DNA from: Diphasiastrum complanatum
Lineage: Eukaryota > Streptophyta > Lycopodiopsida > Lycopodiales > Lycopodiaceae
DNA: 64,000 nt
Assembly: GCA_029204225.1 (NCBI GenBank)
Contig: MU831840.1
Location: forward strand, 36,001 to 100,000
Direction: 5' to 3'
The position numbers and the translations under genes are program-made. The notes below the pieces were generated by a model, which saw only the letters and a list, made by a program, of their open reading frames with translations, was not told the origin of the DNA and searched no databases. Within the stretch, counting starts at the first letter, position 1. Every line of letters starts with the position of its first letter. Below, one piece after another: positions 21,475 to 36,151 of the stretch.

Positions 21475-23067
21475 AAAGTCTTCTTCTAAAAAGCAACTAA
21501 CATTAATGAGTCCAACACCCACTTTTATGCTTGCTTATCACAAATGGCCATTCTATCTTTTTCTTGTTTGCACATTGGCATTCAACTCCTTTGCAAGGAC
21601 TAGCATAAAGGTCTTCTTGTTTGCCTTCCAAGTTCCTTCCCTTCAGGCTTGATCCTTCCCCACCCACCTCTCAAAAAGTGCCAAAATAGCATCTTCTTAA
21701 CCATGGCATGGATTCACACTTTGCACTTCCTTATCGCTGGACTCACCCTTATATTCAACTTCCTACTTGAGAAGTGTATTTCTTATATGGACCCACCCGT
21801 ATATTCAACCATGCATAATCATCTTGTACAAATTCATGATGAATGCAAAATCGTCTTGTACAAATTCATGATGAATGATGAAATATTTGAGGGCTCTTGA
21901 TGAATCTTTGGATGAGGGTGGGGTCTTGTCCAGTTGAGAAGCTCATTCTTGGAGTTCTCATCCCCTTTGATGCATGTTTGCACAAGGATAGGGGTTAACG
22001 AGTGAGTTGATAAGCATGTGACACGTGGACATGGGTTGTGCACGTTTTGGGCAAGTGGGACAGGTTTCTTTGTTGCGAGCGCCAGACTATTTCACTTGAA
22101 AAAGTGCGATATATCCTGATTTCACAAGCAAGATAGGCATGGTTTTTTCTTGGCCACAAGTAGGACATGCCTGAATTTTTCGTGGGCACCCGATTTTTTC
22201 ACAAGCATCAACTACATGCACACACACACACTAAGAGAAGCAGGTATGTTGGCATATATATGTAGGTGATGAGACACTACCCAAATCCTTATCGGTTAAA
22301 AACTTGCATGTCACATGGCAAGTAGAGAGCGCAACGGGGGGCAGGTGTGCAGGTACAAGCAAGTAGGCGGTGTGGTGCTAGGTGGTGGCGAGCAGCATCA
22401 TAATACACTTGGCCCAACATGACATACAAACAACTATTCCACCCACCTTTTGCGAAAATAGCATATGTTGAACCATGACTCACAGTGCAACAGTAGGCCA
22501 CCACCTCATCCAACAAGTGGAAAATGCTCCATCATAAATTATGGATGGATAGATCATGATCAACATTTCAAGCATCTTGAATCTGACTTCACCAAATATA
22601 TCAAAGAATATATGTTTGGGTTGACATGCTCAAAGAATCTTTGAGTGTTAGGAAAATGCAATCAAAATTAGGAGTGACTCATATTGTTTAAGTATATATG
22701 TCATCATTTGGACAAAGCTAGTTACCAAAGCATGTAGTGATGACTCATGCACATGGCTCCCTACAAACTCATGGAGTTTAAACAATTACCATGTATGATG
22801 TATCTATAAAAAGTGGGACTTGTTTGAACTTGTCAAGGCAATAATGACATCCTCATTCTTTTTAATTTCTCCTCACATAAATAGGTGAACTAGTCTTTCT
22901 CACAAGGCAAGTGCACTTGACTTACCTCTCACAAAAATAGGTGCTTTCACACAAGGCCCCTTGCTCGAGAAAAGTGCAAATTAACTAATTTTCATTTGGA
23001 AAATGGAATATTGAATCTCAATCAACATGAGCTAATGGTCTCATCAGACATCATTTGGCTAGTGAAT
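21064..23067. other. Upstream flank of the peroxidase gene and unassigned sequence
   Basis: The part near 21064 must contain the promoter and 5' UTR of the peroxidase gene. I see no certain TATA box. A (GA)n tract lies at 21424-21472. From about 21480 to 23067 no coding region or recognisable element is visible. Confidence 0.5.
21424..21472. repeat. (GA)n microsatellite, about 24 units
   Basis: Uninterrupted GA dinucleotide run about 360 bp upstream of the peroxidase start codon, possibly in its 5' UTR or promoter. Confidence 0.97.
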
Positions 23068-23298
23068 TGTTAGAAATCAATGATAACTTCATTGTTACTA
23101 CTACGATATACTTTACTGTTGCTAGCTGTTACCAGTTGTAGGCTAGTCCATTAGTCAACTCCTAGGTTTTCTCTCTCTCTATCAAGGTCTATTGTACACT
23201 TTACATTCTATGAGTAATAGTGATGGTGTGTGTTCTTCCTCCTCCTTGTGGTGATTGCTTATGGTGAATGATTGATATCGCTTATCTGATTATTGACA
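23068..23298 (+). repeat. Copia-type LTR
   Basis: The 231-bp sequence begins TGTTAGAAATC and ends TATTGACA, immediately followed by a tRNA-iMet primer site at 23299. Length, TG...CA ends and primer match fit a small Ty1/copia LTR. I see no gag or pol of this element downstream and no second LTR, so it is a remnant. Confidence 0.75.
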
Positions 23299-23310
23299 TG
23301 GTATCAGAAC
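23299..23310 (+). other. Primer-binding site, tRNA-iMet type
   Basis: TGGTATCAGAAC directly follows the LTR end. It is complementary to the 3' end of initiator tRNA-Met (usual primer site TGGTATCAGAGC). Confidence 0.8.
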
Positions 23311-25624
<2,314 letters not shown>

Positions 25625-26010
25625 TTGAAGGTGATGAAGCATCCTTTGAGGACATCACCCTCTTTAGAAAGCTTATAGACTCCCTAATCTATTTAACCAT
25701 CACTAGACCTGACTTAAGTTTTTGAGTAAGCAAGTTGAGTCAAAGTATGCAAGCTCGTTTAGTGAATCATTGGAAAAGTGCCAAGAGAGTGCTTAGATAT
25801 GTTTCTAGTACTAGACTTTTTGGCATACTTTATGAAGGATCTAACTTGCACTTGAGAGCCTACTCGGATTCACATTTTGCAGGTGACAAGATGGATAGAA
25901 AGTCCATTAGTGCATTTTCAACATTCCTTTGTGGAGGAGTAATATCTTGGCTTTCCAAAAAGCAAGATATTATCTAACTATCTTCTTGTGAAGCCGAGTA
26001 CAAGGCATAA
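25625..26010 (+). pseudogene. Ty1/copia reverse transcriptase C-terminus and RNase H fragment
   Basis: The frame reads LIYLTITRPDLSF, then after a stop HWKSAKRVLRYVSSTRLFGI, AYSDSHFAGDKMDRKSISA and GGVISWLSKKQ. These are the hallmark motifs of the copia RT/RNase H junction (usually HWKAAKRVLRYLKGT, then DADWAGD...RKSTSGY, then ISWSSKKQ). After another stop comes SSCEAEYKA, the last copia RNase H motif. There the homology switches at about 26010 to gypsy integrase. In-frame stops show the fragment is dead. Confidence 0.85.
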
Positions 26011-26011
26011 G

Positions 26012-26935
26012 GATACTGAAGCATATATCAAGCAATGTGATGTATGTCAGAGGGCACACAGACCAACGAAGGCAAACTATGAGTCGTTACATTCTGTATT
26101 ATTTGAGAAATGGGAACTAGATTATATCAGTCCTATTCACCCAGCCACTCGTAGTACCCAAGCTCGATATATCATCATGGCTACAGATGAATATCATTGT
26201 GCACTTTGGATGCCCAGTGGAAATAGTCAATGAATGAGGAACTCACGTTGTCAACAAGACTATCAAGGTCTTAATAGAAGAGTTCTTCGTGATCCATCTT
26301 TTGAGCACGCCTTATTACCCAAGAGGCAATGGCCATGCTGAATCTTCTAATAAGATTATGTGTGGCATTTTGCCAAAGATCGTGGAAGCAAGCAGATCAG
26401 ATTGGGAGCACAAGCTACACATGCTACTATGTGGGCTTTCATAATTGCATACAAAGGTAGCACCAAACAAACCCCATTCCAATTGGTGTATAGCCAAGAT
26501 GTAGTCATGTCGATGAAATTTCTTGTTCCATCTCTTTGTTTTGCCACAGTGCAACGACTAGATGATACAAGATCGCTCCACCTTCGCTACGAAGCGCTAC
26601 ACAAGTTGTGCCAAACACGCTTGTTAGCAATCCATGCTCTTGCTGCAGAAAAAGCACATTGCAAGGCTTGGCATGATCATCATCTTCACAAGAAAGATCT
26701 CCAAAAAGGAGATTTGATCCTCATGTGCAAGACAAAGGCAATCAAAGAAAAGCTAAAGTTCACTGGTGAAGGCCCTTATCGCATCACCAACATCCTATCG
26801 CAAGGGGCAGTGACTTTAGAAACAATGGATGGGACACCGTTTGCTATGCCCATCAATGGTAGCCGGTTATCCAAGTACTGGTCGCCACCAGCCTTCCCAA
26901 ACACTTCTTGAAGAGTTCAAGATAGGCTCATGATT
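26012..26935 (+). pseudogene. Ty3/gypsy integrase fragment
   Basis: Begins YIKQCDVCQRAHRPTKANYE (second half of the HHCC zinc finger). It continues with WELDYISPIHPATRS, where the catalytic-core DF/DYI is kept, and IMATDEYHCALWMP. After frame changes it reads STPYYPRGNGHAESSNKI (the glutamate-bearing motif of the DDE core). The frame 26360-26911 contains STKQTPFQLVYSQD, HLHKKDLQKGDLIL and GEGPYRITNIL, the integrase C-terminal region. The downstream LTR family matches that of element B, so this is probably the 3' end of a related element. Confidence 0.85.
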
Positions 26936-27043
26936 GAATAAAGCCTCAGATTTTAGTTAAGCAATCTCTATCCACGCTTTTCCTGACGCACCCCATCATC
27001 AGCAATAAAGTGTCGACAGCTTGCGTGGGACCATCACCTATTT

Positions 27044-27053
27044 AGGTGGGGGA
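27044..27053 (+). other. Polypurine tract
   Basis: AGGTGGGGGA lies just before the TGTTGG that opens the following LTR. This is the position expected for the plus-strand primer of a gypsy element. Confidence 0.65.
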
Positions 27054-27056
27054 TTT

Positions 27057-27550
27057 TGTTGGTGGGCACTTAGTGGGTCCTGCCACTAAAGTACTATTGG
27101 CTAATCTTAGCAAGTGGGCCCCACCACAGTACACTACTGTACAATAGAGTAATAAGTGCAAGGGCACTACCTTTTTGCATGTAAAAGCCCAACCCAATGA
27201 GCACACAAATTAGTTTTGCAGAACTTGTGAACTAGGAATAAGTGACTAGGGGCTTAAAAACTCTAAAATGACATTAGAGGCCCTAAGTCAAGTTGTTAAT
27301 AAAAAAGCTAAAAGGGCCCAAATTAGAACTCAATTGAAACATGTGAGTGCCCTTTGTGATTTCTTTGTACCAATTAGATTTGTTTTGTGTTAATTTAAAT
27401 GGCTTGGATTAGGATACTTGCCATTGTAATTAGCCAATAGGAGAAAGGGGCGCAAGGGCCTTTCCCATCTATAAAAAAGCACCTCTTGTACCTTATTTTC
27501 ATGCTCAAAATCAGATTAGAACATCCTTGTATGAAAAGATATCGTGTTGT
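27057..27550 (+). repeat. 3' LTR of a gypsy element related to element B (3' end unresolved)
   Basis: Starts TGTTGGTGGGCAC right after the polypurine tract. The block AGCCAATAG...TATAAAAAAGCACCTCTTG...TTTTCATGCTC (27433-27510) matches 12610-12685 in the element B LTR, including a TATA-like CTATAAAAAA. I could not find the terminal ...CCAACA, so the right end is uncertain or truncated. Confidence 0.65.
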
Positions 27551-29060
27551 TTTAATCTTGTGAATTCAACTGAAAGGATGCAAAAAGAAGCTCCAGCTGA
27601 GAACTTTTTATGATCAAATACTCTATTCTCCTAGCCACCTTTTGGATGATATAGCATGTGGTTTCCAGATAAGGTCCATTGACCCAGTTTTATTTAAGTT
27701 GTTTGTCAATCTTATTCCATGACATATATAACTCTATTGTCCACCTTTTTTTCTTGTCCCGTTTATGGTTTTAATGGAGGGATCCTTTTAAATTGTTCTC
27801 TAAGGGGCTCTTTGATATTATTGTCACTTTTTTTATAATAGAACCCCTCTTGGTTATCTAGTAAGAAACATTTTTCATGGAAGGACTTTTCTTCTCTTTA
27901 GGAGGCATCCTTCTATATTGCCCATTGAGGGGCCCTTTCTCTATTGTCCATTTTATGGAGGGATCCTTCTACCTTGTCCACTAAGGGGCCCTTTGACTAG
28001 TGTTCACTTTACAACATGACCCTTTTTACTATCCAATTTTCAAGATTGAAGATGTTATGTATGGCCTTACGTGCCTTCAAAGTCTTGAGATCCATGTGCT
28101 TAAGGCAAACATATCTATTGTGACATTAAGATGTCGTATGTGACAATAATGAGTGAGAACTATGCAACAATCATCAAAGAGATAAGAAATCATGCATGTG
28201 CTATTTTAGTATAGTTAATTTAAATGTTTAATTAAATGGATCAAACCATATTCTACGTCTATGGGTAATAAGAGTAAAGTCTATCAAGCTAACCATTATG
28301 TACTTCCGCTTTAACATGAGGATTGTGAAAGCAAATAAAGCATTTTCAATATTCACATAACTTGTAAGATTCAGTACCTTAACACATTATGGCTTGCATG
28401 GTACATGACTTGGTGAATTACTGACTTAGATAAGGTTGATTTGATATTAGCTCGAGTTAGTATGCCAAATTACTAGGTCATATTAGGGTGGAAGGTGAGC
28501 TTGGTTCCTAGGAGAAAGAGCAACTAATCAAATTTTAAAAATTGTTATTTGATGATCTTCAATTCGATAAAAACAATTTTGTACTCAAACAACCAAGCAA
28601 ACTCAAGTTCAAATTGTTTGATATAAAACTAAAGCAAAAATTTGTAGCCATTTATGTAAGCGAAGTATACAAATTTTTTAAATTGTTCAAGTAAGTGAAG
28701 TGTAAAAGTTAAGAAGAACATATCCATAAGAGTTAAGAAGTATAACAAATGTAGTTAAAAAGAGCCTTGTGCATAACTTCAATTAGCTAGATCACGAATA
28801 CATATGTTATTTTAGGAGAGTTAGTTTGGCACAACTTTATGATTCCAAAGACCAAGTCAAAACCATGTTACAAGTTGGTGCATATAAAATACTAACAATT
28901 CTCAAACCAATAGTTAGTTGAACACCACATTGTCCTCGTAAACTTTATAAAGATAGGATAAATGAAGTGGGTACATAAATAAAAAAGCACGAACTATTTC
29001 AATGGATGCATGGTCCATCTGTGGTAAATGTGAAACCCCAATAAGTCTCTTTATGAAAAG
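27551..29060. other. Unassigned sequence with degenerate repeats
   Basis: No gene seen. At 27775-28010 a degenerate unit recurs about three times: GGAGG(G/C)ATCCTT, then a TTGTCCA-like phrase, then AAGGGGCCCTTTGA. The remainder is A/T-rich and unassigned. Confidence 0.5.
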
Positions 29061-31640
29061 ATAGGAGAGACATGCTAGTTTGTGCTACAGAGAAGTTCCT
29101 AGTTTTGGTCTTGGAATAAACAAACAACTCAATTGGGGACAGAGGATAGCCCAAGGTGTAGTAATAACGATTCAGGGTTTATTCAGCGAGCAACAGAGTT
29201 ATTTAAAAAGTACAAGGTTGTGTTTGCATGGTCCTATGATAAACTCCGTGGTGTACCCAAGGAAATTTACCAGCAGACCATCGACGTTACTATTGACGCA
29301 CGGCCTGTACGACAGCAGTGTTACAGGATGAATCCTAAGCGTGCATAATGGGTTCGAGCCGAAATAGAGAAGCTGGTGAAAGTTGAGTTTATATACGCCA
29401 TTGATTATACACCATGGCTAAGTCCCATTGTGATTGTGCCTAAGAAAAATGGGTATGTGTGGATTACCGTAAACTCAGCTCATTTACGGTCAAAAACCAT
29501 TTCCCTCTACCTTTGACATAACAGATCTTGGACGAGGTCGCATGCCATGAATTATATAGTTTTCTGGATGGTTTTAGTGGATATAATCAAATCCAGATTG
29601 CTGAGAAGGATAGGGAGAAAACCGCTTTTATCATGGAATGGGGAGCGTATGCATATAAGGTTATGCCGTTCGAACTTAAAAATTCGCCAGCTGCTTTCCA
29701 GAAGGTTATGACGAAAGCGTTTTATGACTACTTGGACAAATTTATGAAAAATTTTCTGGATGATTTTTGTTTGTATAGTGATGTTGAGGACCATTTAGGT
29801 TATCTAGAAAAACGCTTTCAGCGGTGTTATGAGTTCGAAATTAGTTTAAACCTGGATAAATGTACTTTTTGTGTGAGGCGCGGAGTCTTGCTTGACCAAA
29901 TAATTTTGAAGGAGGGATTGTCAAGTGACCCAACTAAGATCGAGGTGATTAAAAATATGTGGGGCCGGTCCCTAAGTCTCCGAAAGAGATGCAGACTTTT
30001 TTGGGTATGACGGGGTATCATCACCATTATATCTACACGTATTCGGATAGAACCCATGTGTTATATGAGGTTTTGAAAAAAGGAGCAGTTTACAAAATCA
30101 CTATCAAGCGTTATAAGGCGATTAAGGATTTGATCAAGGCATTAGTAAATGCACCTATTCTTCAACCACCCAAGTGGAGCAAACCATTCCATGTGCATTG
30201 TGATGCTTCACATATAGTCGTTGCTTGCGTATTAGCACAACCAGGGGAAGAGAAAGGTTATGATCAGGTATACTAGGCAAGCAAGCAACTAACGGCAGCA
30301 AAAAAGAATTATTCAACTACGAAATGAGAGGCATTGAGTTTAATTTTTGCGTTATGGAAATTTCATCATTTTCTACTTGATAACAAACTTATTGTTTATA
30401 TGGCTCATCAGCCGTTGTTGTACCTTATACATAAACCTGCAATCGCGGGTAGGATCGCACGTTGGATGATTTTGTTCCAGGAATTCGAGTTTGAAGTACG
30501 AATTCGGCCTGGAAGGGTACACACTATAGCTGATCAATTATCTCGTATTGAAACGGGCAATGAGGAAGAAAGCATCGATGAAATGCCTGATGCGCAGTTG
30601 TTTATGTCTGAATTAGTGGGTGATTCTTGGTGCGTTGATTTGGTTAATTTTTTGATGCATGGGACCTTTCTGGATCATTTTAAAAAGAATCAACGTTGTC
30701 AAATAATTTGGCGATCTAGAGTTTTTCATATGATTGAAGGCCAATTGTATTGACGTGGTCATGATCAAGTTTTACGCTGTTGCTTACAACGATATACGAA
30801 CGATTATGGATGAAGCACATTCAGGAGTTGCAGGAGGACATTCTGCTTTAGAAATTACGGTTCGGAAAATATTACAGGCTGGTTTTTGGTGGCCTACCCT
30901 TTGGAAGGACGTTACGGCTTTTTGTCGGAATTGTGATGCGTGTCAACGGCAAGGAAGGCCGGTACCTACAATGGACTATCCGCTAGTGCCATTACAACCT
31001 ATCGAACTGTTTCAACGTTGGAACTAGATTTTATCGAAAAATAAACTCAAAATCATCGAATGGTCATACATACATTATCGTAGCAACGGATTATGCTACG
31101 AATTGGGCAGAGGCAAAAGCGTTGCGGGACAATACCGCCAAATCAACAGCTAAATTCATATTTAACAATATCTTATCACGATTTGGTTGCCCATTGGAAA
31201 TTGTGTCTGATAGGGGGGTGCATTTCGTATGGATACTGGATGAATTGGGTGATTAAACAGCAACAGGCCCGGTGGTTCAATAAACATATACATGAACGGG
31301 ACCTTAAAAAAGGCGATCTCGTGTTATATTACCCAGGCAGTATTACGAACACAATCAAATCAAAAGGTCAGCATTGGGAAGGCCCATATCAGATTCTTAA
31401 TAATCTAGAAAACAATGTAACCATTGCATGGTATAACCCTCCGAGACTATCGTTTGTCATCAATAACAGTAGGGTGAAAGGCTACAATCTTTCAACGGAG
31501 AGAGGGGATATCAATAGGGGGCTAATTTACTCCTTGTTTGATATTTTGAAGGCCGGGAATACATCTCATAATTACAATTTTGAATATATAAGAGGCAGTT
31601 GGACGTATTTTGGAAACCAAGCATCGATACATTGAGGATA
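29061..31640 (+). pseudogene. Ty3/gypsy reverse transcriptase, RNase H and integrase block (element E)
   Basis: Frames in order: FKKYKVVFAWSYDKLRGVP and IDYTPWLSPIVIVPKKNG (29190-29460). Then the RT palm at 29528-30010 with FLDGFSGYNQIQIAEKDREK, AFQKVMTKAF, FLDDFCLYSD (catalytic motif kept) and LDKCTFCVRRGV. Then the connection domain QTFLGMTGYHHHY and RNase H (HCDASHIVVACVLAQPG; IARWMILFQEFEFEV). Then integrase (SGVAGGHSALEITVRKIL, FWWPTLWKDV, CRNCDACQRQG; later HERDLKKGDLVLYYPG and KGQHWEGPYQILNN). At least eight stops or frame changes break it, and the integrase core is shortened around 31100-31250. The IDYTPWLSPIVIVPKKNG style and long downstream region suggest a non-chromodomain lineage (inference). 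Confidence 0.9.
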
Positions 31641-31644
31641 CGTC

Positions 31645-33050
31645 TTGTATTATTTTGACCACATGGACCCCAACAAAATTCAATCACGACCACGACAACG
31701 ACGACATAAGGAAGACATGAATTCAATGGAGATGGAGTATTATCTTCCCATGAATCACCAGTCATTAATGTGGAATAGGCAACATGAGAGGATGGTGTTA
31801 GAGTGGCACATGTTGAAGCATCAGAGATTGGCCATTCAACAACAAGAATGTTTATAACAAGAGAGACAGGAGCTACAAAGTCATCAATTGGGTCGTTAGT
31901 AGTTAGGGACACGATAGCCTAAAGAACGGCAGAACCACTCCTTTGAAATTTGGAATGCTGGACACCAACTTTGGAGAATTAATGTCTTCTAATGGATCTT
32001 CATTTTTCTCATGTTGATTTATATATTGATCGAGTTCCTATGTACATATTGTTGAACAATTGATGTAGATGTTTTCATGAGTAAACGTTTTGGCTGGAAC
32101 ATAACGTCCAGTTTGTCCGTAATTCCAATATATGAAACTTGGTTTGGTTGCGCATATGCGTTAATAGACGGACATTATTATCTCTCAAAAAATCATTACC
32201 ATTTTTATCTTTTGTGAATGTCTGCACTTATGCATGATGTATTAATTAGGCACAGATTATAAAGACAACCCCAGTCAGGGATGTGTATTATGGAACTTTA
32301 TGATCCACGAATCTTGTTGACGTAAGTTTTTATTAGAAGAGTTTTTGTGAAGGTAGTCACGGTGGAACATCATCTGTACAACTTTAGATTAGTAGTGCTT
32401 GGGACACTTATACGGACTAGTTTCTTAGTTTACAACAGGTTTATAGTCATCATATGAGACATGTTTTTAAGATTTAGAAGAGTATTGTGGGGCTGATTGG
32501 CATTTTCGTATCCAAACCACCTACGAGTTGCGGTTACCGGTATAACGATGAGGCATACGACGAATTCACATTACGGGTTGAACAGTGATATTTTGCATAC
32601 GACGAGTTCACGTTACGGGTTGAACGGTTATATTTTTGCGCACGACGAGTTCACATTATGGTCTGAACGATTGTAATTTTACGACCCTTTTTAGAAGTTT
32701 AACTGGTTTGAATGTCTGAAGGATTTTACGATCTCAAATGTATTTCTAACGAGTACAACACGTGGCATTGCATTTAATTCCATAAAAATACTCATTACGA
32801 TAGATACGTTAAGCTACTTTTCAGGGTTTATAACACTGCATGCTACAATTAATTGAGTTAATACTCATGTAAATACGGCGGCATTATCACAAGGAGTATG
32901 TGTCCATTTTATATAGCAGCACATGGGTTAGGTAAGCGGCTAGTGGAAAGTTCTAAATCAAAGCGATGAGTTACCGAATTCAATGTTATTCTACACAACC
33001 ACTATTGATGTTGCATAACCACGCTTTTTACTAGCAAAAGTGTTTGGCAA
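31645..33050 (+). other. Spacer downstream of integrase, with short repeats
   Basis: A basic frame starts at 31645 but has no known domain. From about 31930 no coding sequence is apparent. At 32549-32675 a unit of roughly 50 bp occurs three times, with the core GCATACGACGAGTTCACGTT and GGGTTGAACGGTTATATTTT. Confidence 0.6.
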
Positions 33051-34690
33051 ATGGCAGCAATGGCGACGATTAGGAAAAGTTTTCGATTCATAAAACGCAT
33101 GGAGATCAAGATGAAAATCATCAAAAATTATCTGCAGCAGTTGTGGCTAGAACATTTACAGGAGTTTCATCTAAACAAAATTGTAGAAGGGGCAGCCATA
33201 GAATTTTCAACTTACATAAAAAAAGAGTCGGAAGATAATGGATCAACATAGGTACGCGGTATGACTATACCCATCATGGAGCAGAGGTTTACAGAGACTT
33301 TTGGGTTACATGTACAAGGGGACATAGCTGATATTCCTTCAGTGCAGATGTCAAAATTATATTCCAAAGAAGCATTTAGCAAAGAACAAGATTATAATCT
33401 GAGCCTCTATCTTCCATCCTCTTTGGGGGCTCTGGAAAGATGGATTAATCCGGTAATCTTTGCACGCCACATTGACCAGTACATTTCAATGAGGAATTTT
33501 ACTCTGATCAAAGCTGCCTTGGACGGTGTTCCTATTCCTTGGGAAACGCTCGCTTACAAGCAATTTCAAAAATGCTTGGACAAGGCTCGGAAGTGTAGCG
33601 AGTGGGGTGCACATATTACTAAGATGTTTGAGTCCTTCGGAGTGTTATCAAATGAAGAGGTGGATTTTTTATAGAGTATTCCCACTTCTATTGTTGTCGT
33701 GAGTAGTGTGGTGTCAGTACCTAGAATGCAGGGGGATGAAGAGGACGTTCAGTCTGATTCTTGTAATTTTCAAATCCAACTCGGAGTGACTCACATGGAT
33801 GAAATAGCTGGAGACATGGATTCGGCACCACCTATGCAAGTTGATGCTAGGAAAACTTCTATTCCAGACAAGACAACAGACATTAGTCCACGTATTCAGG
33901 CTGATCAGTCTATTTCAAAGGCACACCAAGATGAGGACCAAATCAAGGAGTTCCTGCGTATAGCAACTGAGTTTTTGGCTGGGGTAAAACCCACTATGGA
34001 ATTTCTGCGGAATTACTTTCAACTAGAGAAGGAGACGTCATATTGGAAGACACTGTATGAAGAACAAACCACAAAATTACAGCTCACGGAAGAGGAATCG
34101 CCCAAGTTACGCTAGTACCAATCGCAAGTACAAGAGAAAGATGTGTGAATCAAAAAGCTTAGAGAGCAGTTGTAGAGGATTACATACGAGAATACAGCAT
34201 TGGAAGAGAAAGATGCTCAGTATTTTGAGAAAATCACAAAACATCAATGGGAGGCTAGTACTTTGCAAACATATAAAGATGTTGTTGAGTATGAGTGGGA
34301 CTTGCTGCAATCTCAACTGGTTAATATCACAACTGGTGGGCCGGTGCGAATTCACAGTGTAGGTCTGAAGGATTGTCCAAGAACATCTTACGCACTCGGG
34401 TTATTGAAAAGATTGAAACGTTAATGGATGAGCAGAGCTTGTTACGAGAAGAGAATTTACAACTGGAGAAAGAGCTAGCAGAGAAACATGATTATCTGCC
34501 GGTTGTGCAGCATTATCAAGATTGGATGAATCACAAGGAGGGTATACAAGCAAAGGCCAACTTACAGCTATTGAAGGCAGATGTCCAAAAGTTCCAAACT
34601 AAGGAAGAAGAATGTATAAGCTTGCAGGCAGAAATAAAGGATCATTTGGCTGAGATAGCATGTGAAATTAGCTTGCCTACATGGTGATCT
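33051..34690 (+). pseudogene. Long decayed ORF of unknown function, helical and coiled-coil rich
   Basis: One reading frame runs from an ATG at 33051 to about 34360, interrupted only by a few in-frame stops (33249, 33672, about 34113, 34146, 34170). A +2 shift then continues it to 34684. The implied ancestral protein is about 540 residues. It begins with a basic segment, has a folded-looking middle (LYLPSSLGALERWINPVIFA), an acidic linker, then long charged helices with heptad character (ELAEKHDYLPVVQHYQDW). I recognise no family. Its place after integrase and before the B-like sequence at 34710 suggests an additional ORF of the retrotransposon. Confidence 0.6.
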
Positions 34691-34709
34691 TGAAAATTTA
34701 ATCACAGGA

Positions 34710-36130
34710 ACATGTTGTGCGAGAGATCACCACCTGCAAGAGTTGAACCCTTGCAGACAGTCTGAACCATCGTAGAACCTTCGCAGGGCAGTCAAATCAC
34801 CATTTGAACTCTCGCAGACTTCTCTGAGGTCTTAGAATTTTGTGAAGAAGGTCCCTGCCAAAATTTGGGTGGAACTGAGCAAGGAAAAGTGGATTTCACC
34901 TAATACGCACTCTAAATTCCGCTATATTCGAGTCATTTGTCACCTTTGTTGGCGAAGCTCTGCTCAAAATTTCACTGAAATTTTCAAGTTCTTTATTTGC
35001 GACCAAACTTCCTACAAGCTATCATCTGCACATACTGAACACAGACCTGTGCTCTAAACTACAGTTCTTGCCATCCGACACTCGTTATTTATAGTTTTTT
35101 GTCATTTCCACATCTTTTTATCTTTTCCATTGTTTTTCCTACTTTTTTGCCCTTTAACCATCACTGCTAACATGGCCTCCTCATCCTCTGAAGACTCTGG
35201 CACCAAGTAGGTGATCCAGCGTGAAATCTCCTCAGCCACACAGATTTGGCCCTTACCCTCTAATGCTCTGATTCAACCATGGCTTCAGACAGCCGGCCCA
35301 CTTCTTGAGGCAATGGGTTTTTTTTCCCGACGCTCTTCCATTCTGAGATTAACATGGGCCTTTCCCTTCACGCTTACGCCACCTGGGACGCGTCGAAGTC
35401 ACGCTTCCACTTCCTGTACCAAGGTACCACACGTACAAGGTCAGGATTAACGTAAACTCGATGGTCACCGTCCGGTGACCGTCGGCCCATCTCCCATTGT
35501 CAGGCAAAAAGTCTGATCAAACCTTTCGTCACCCAAACTGCACCAGAAATTCCAATCCAGACTAACAATGGTTACTTAATAGATGCTTAAACGGAACCCG
35601 TCATTCAGGCGGCTGCGCATCTGCTGAATAACTTTATGGTTGTTTCAACATTTCGCAATAACAGAATCCAGTCAAACTTTCTGAGTCAGATAGTGGAACC
35701 CTTTTTGGCTTGGCCCCTCAGTTGTGCCATATGACTGGCATACCTTCCTCATTCACAAACTAACCATCTCCATCAAACCCAACAACCGTGAGCATATCGC
35801 AGCAGGCCCCATGTTGTGTAATTTTGCCTGTGCACTTCTCGAGGCATAAGTGCACGGCTTCCACTGCTCAACCCTTTTGTCTTCCCTCGTGTCGCACACT
35901 AACCTCTATTTTCCATCTGTAGCATCCACCTCCTCCCAACCCATAGTTACTGACACAACGGCCAGCAAACGAATGTGTGGCGCTGTCTCTTCATCTTCAT
36001 CTCCACCTACTACTCGAAGACACACCACCACCACTGCACTAACCACTCCATCAACTGTGACATCAATTATTAAAATATTATCTTCCTATCCTGAGTTTAG
36101 GGCCATGTCCATGGTGATTTCCACTAAATT
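34710..36130 (+). other. 3' region of element E, with B-like leader phrases and a second possible ORF remnant
   Basis: At 34710-34840 phrases such as TTGAACCCTTGCAGA and TTTGAACTCTCGCAGA resemble the element B leader. At 35090-35195 the segment shared with 17365-17475 ends in ATGGCCTCCTCATCCTCTGA. From 35172 a frame MASSSSEDSGTK meets an immediate stop but can be followed in pieces to about 36130 (Ser/Thr-rich, then an SIIKILSSYPEFRAM-like end). I do not recognise the protein. The stretch stops at the copia LTR at 36152. Confidence 0.5.
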
Positions 36131-36151
36131 TTATGTTGTACATAAAAGGAG

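Noticed and set aside
33051-34690. Envelope-like ORF of the retroelement
   Set aside because: The position fits, but I see no signal peptide or transmembrane segment. The helical, charged composition argues against an envelope protein.
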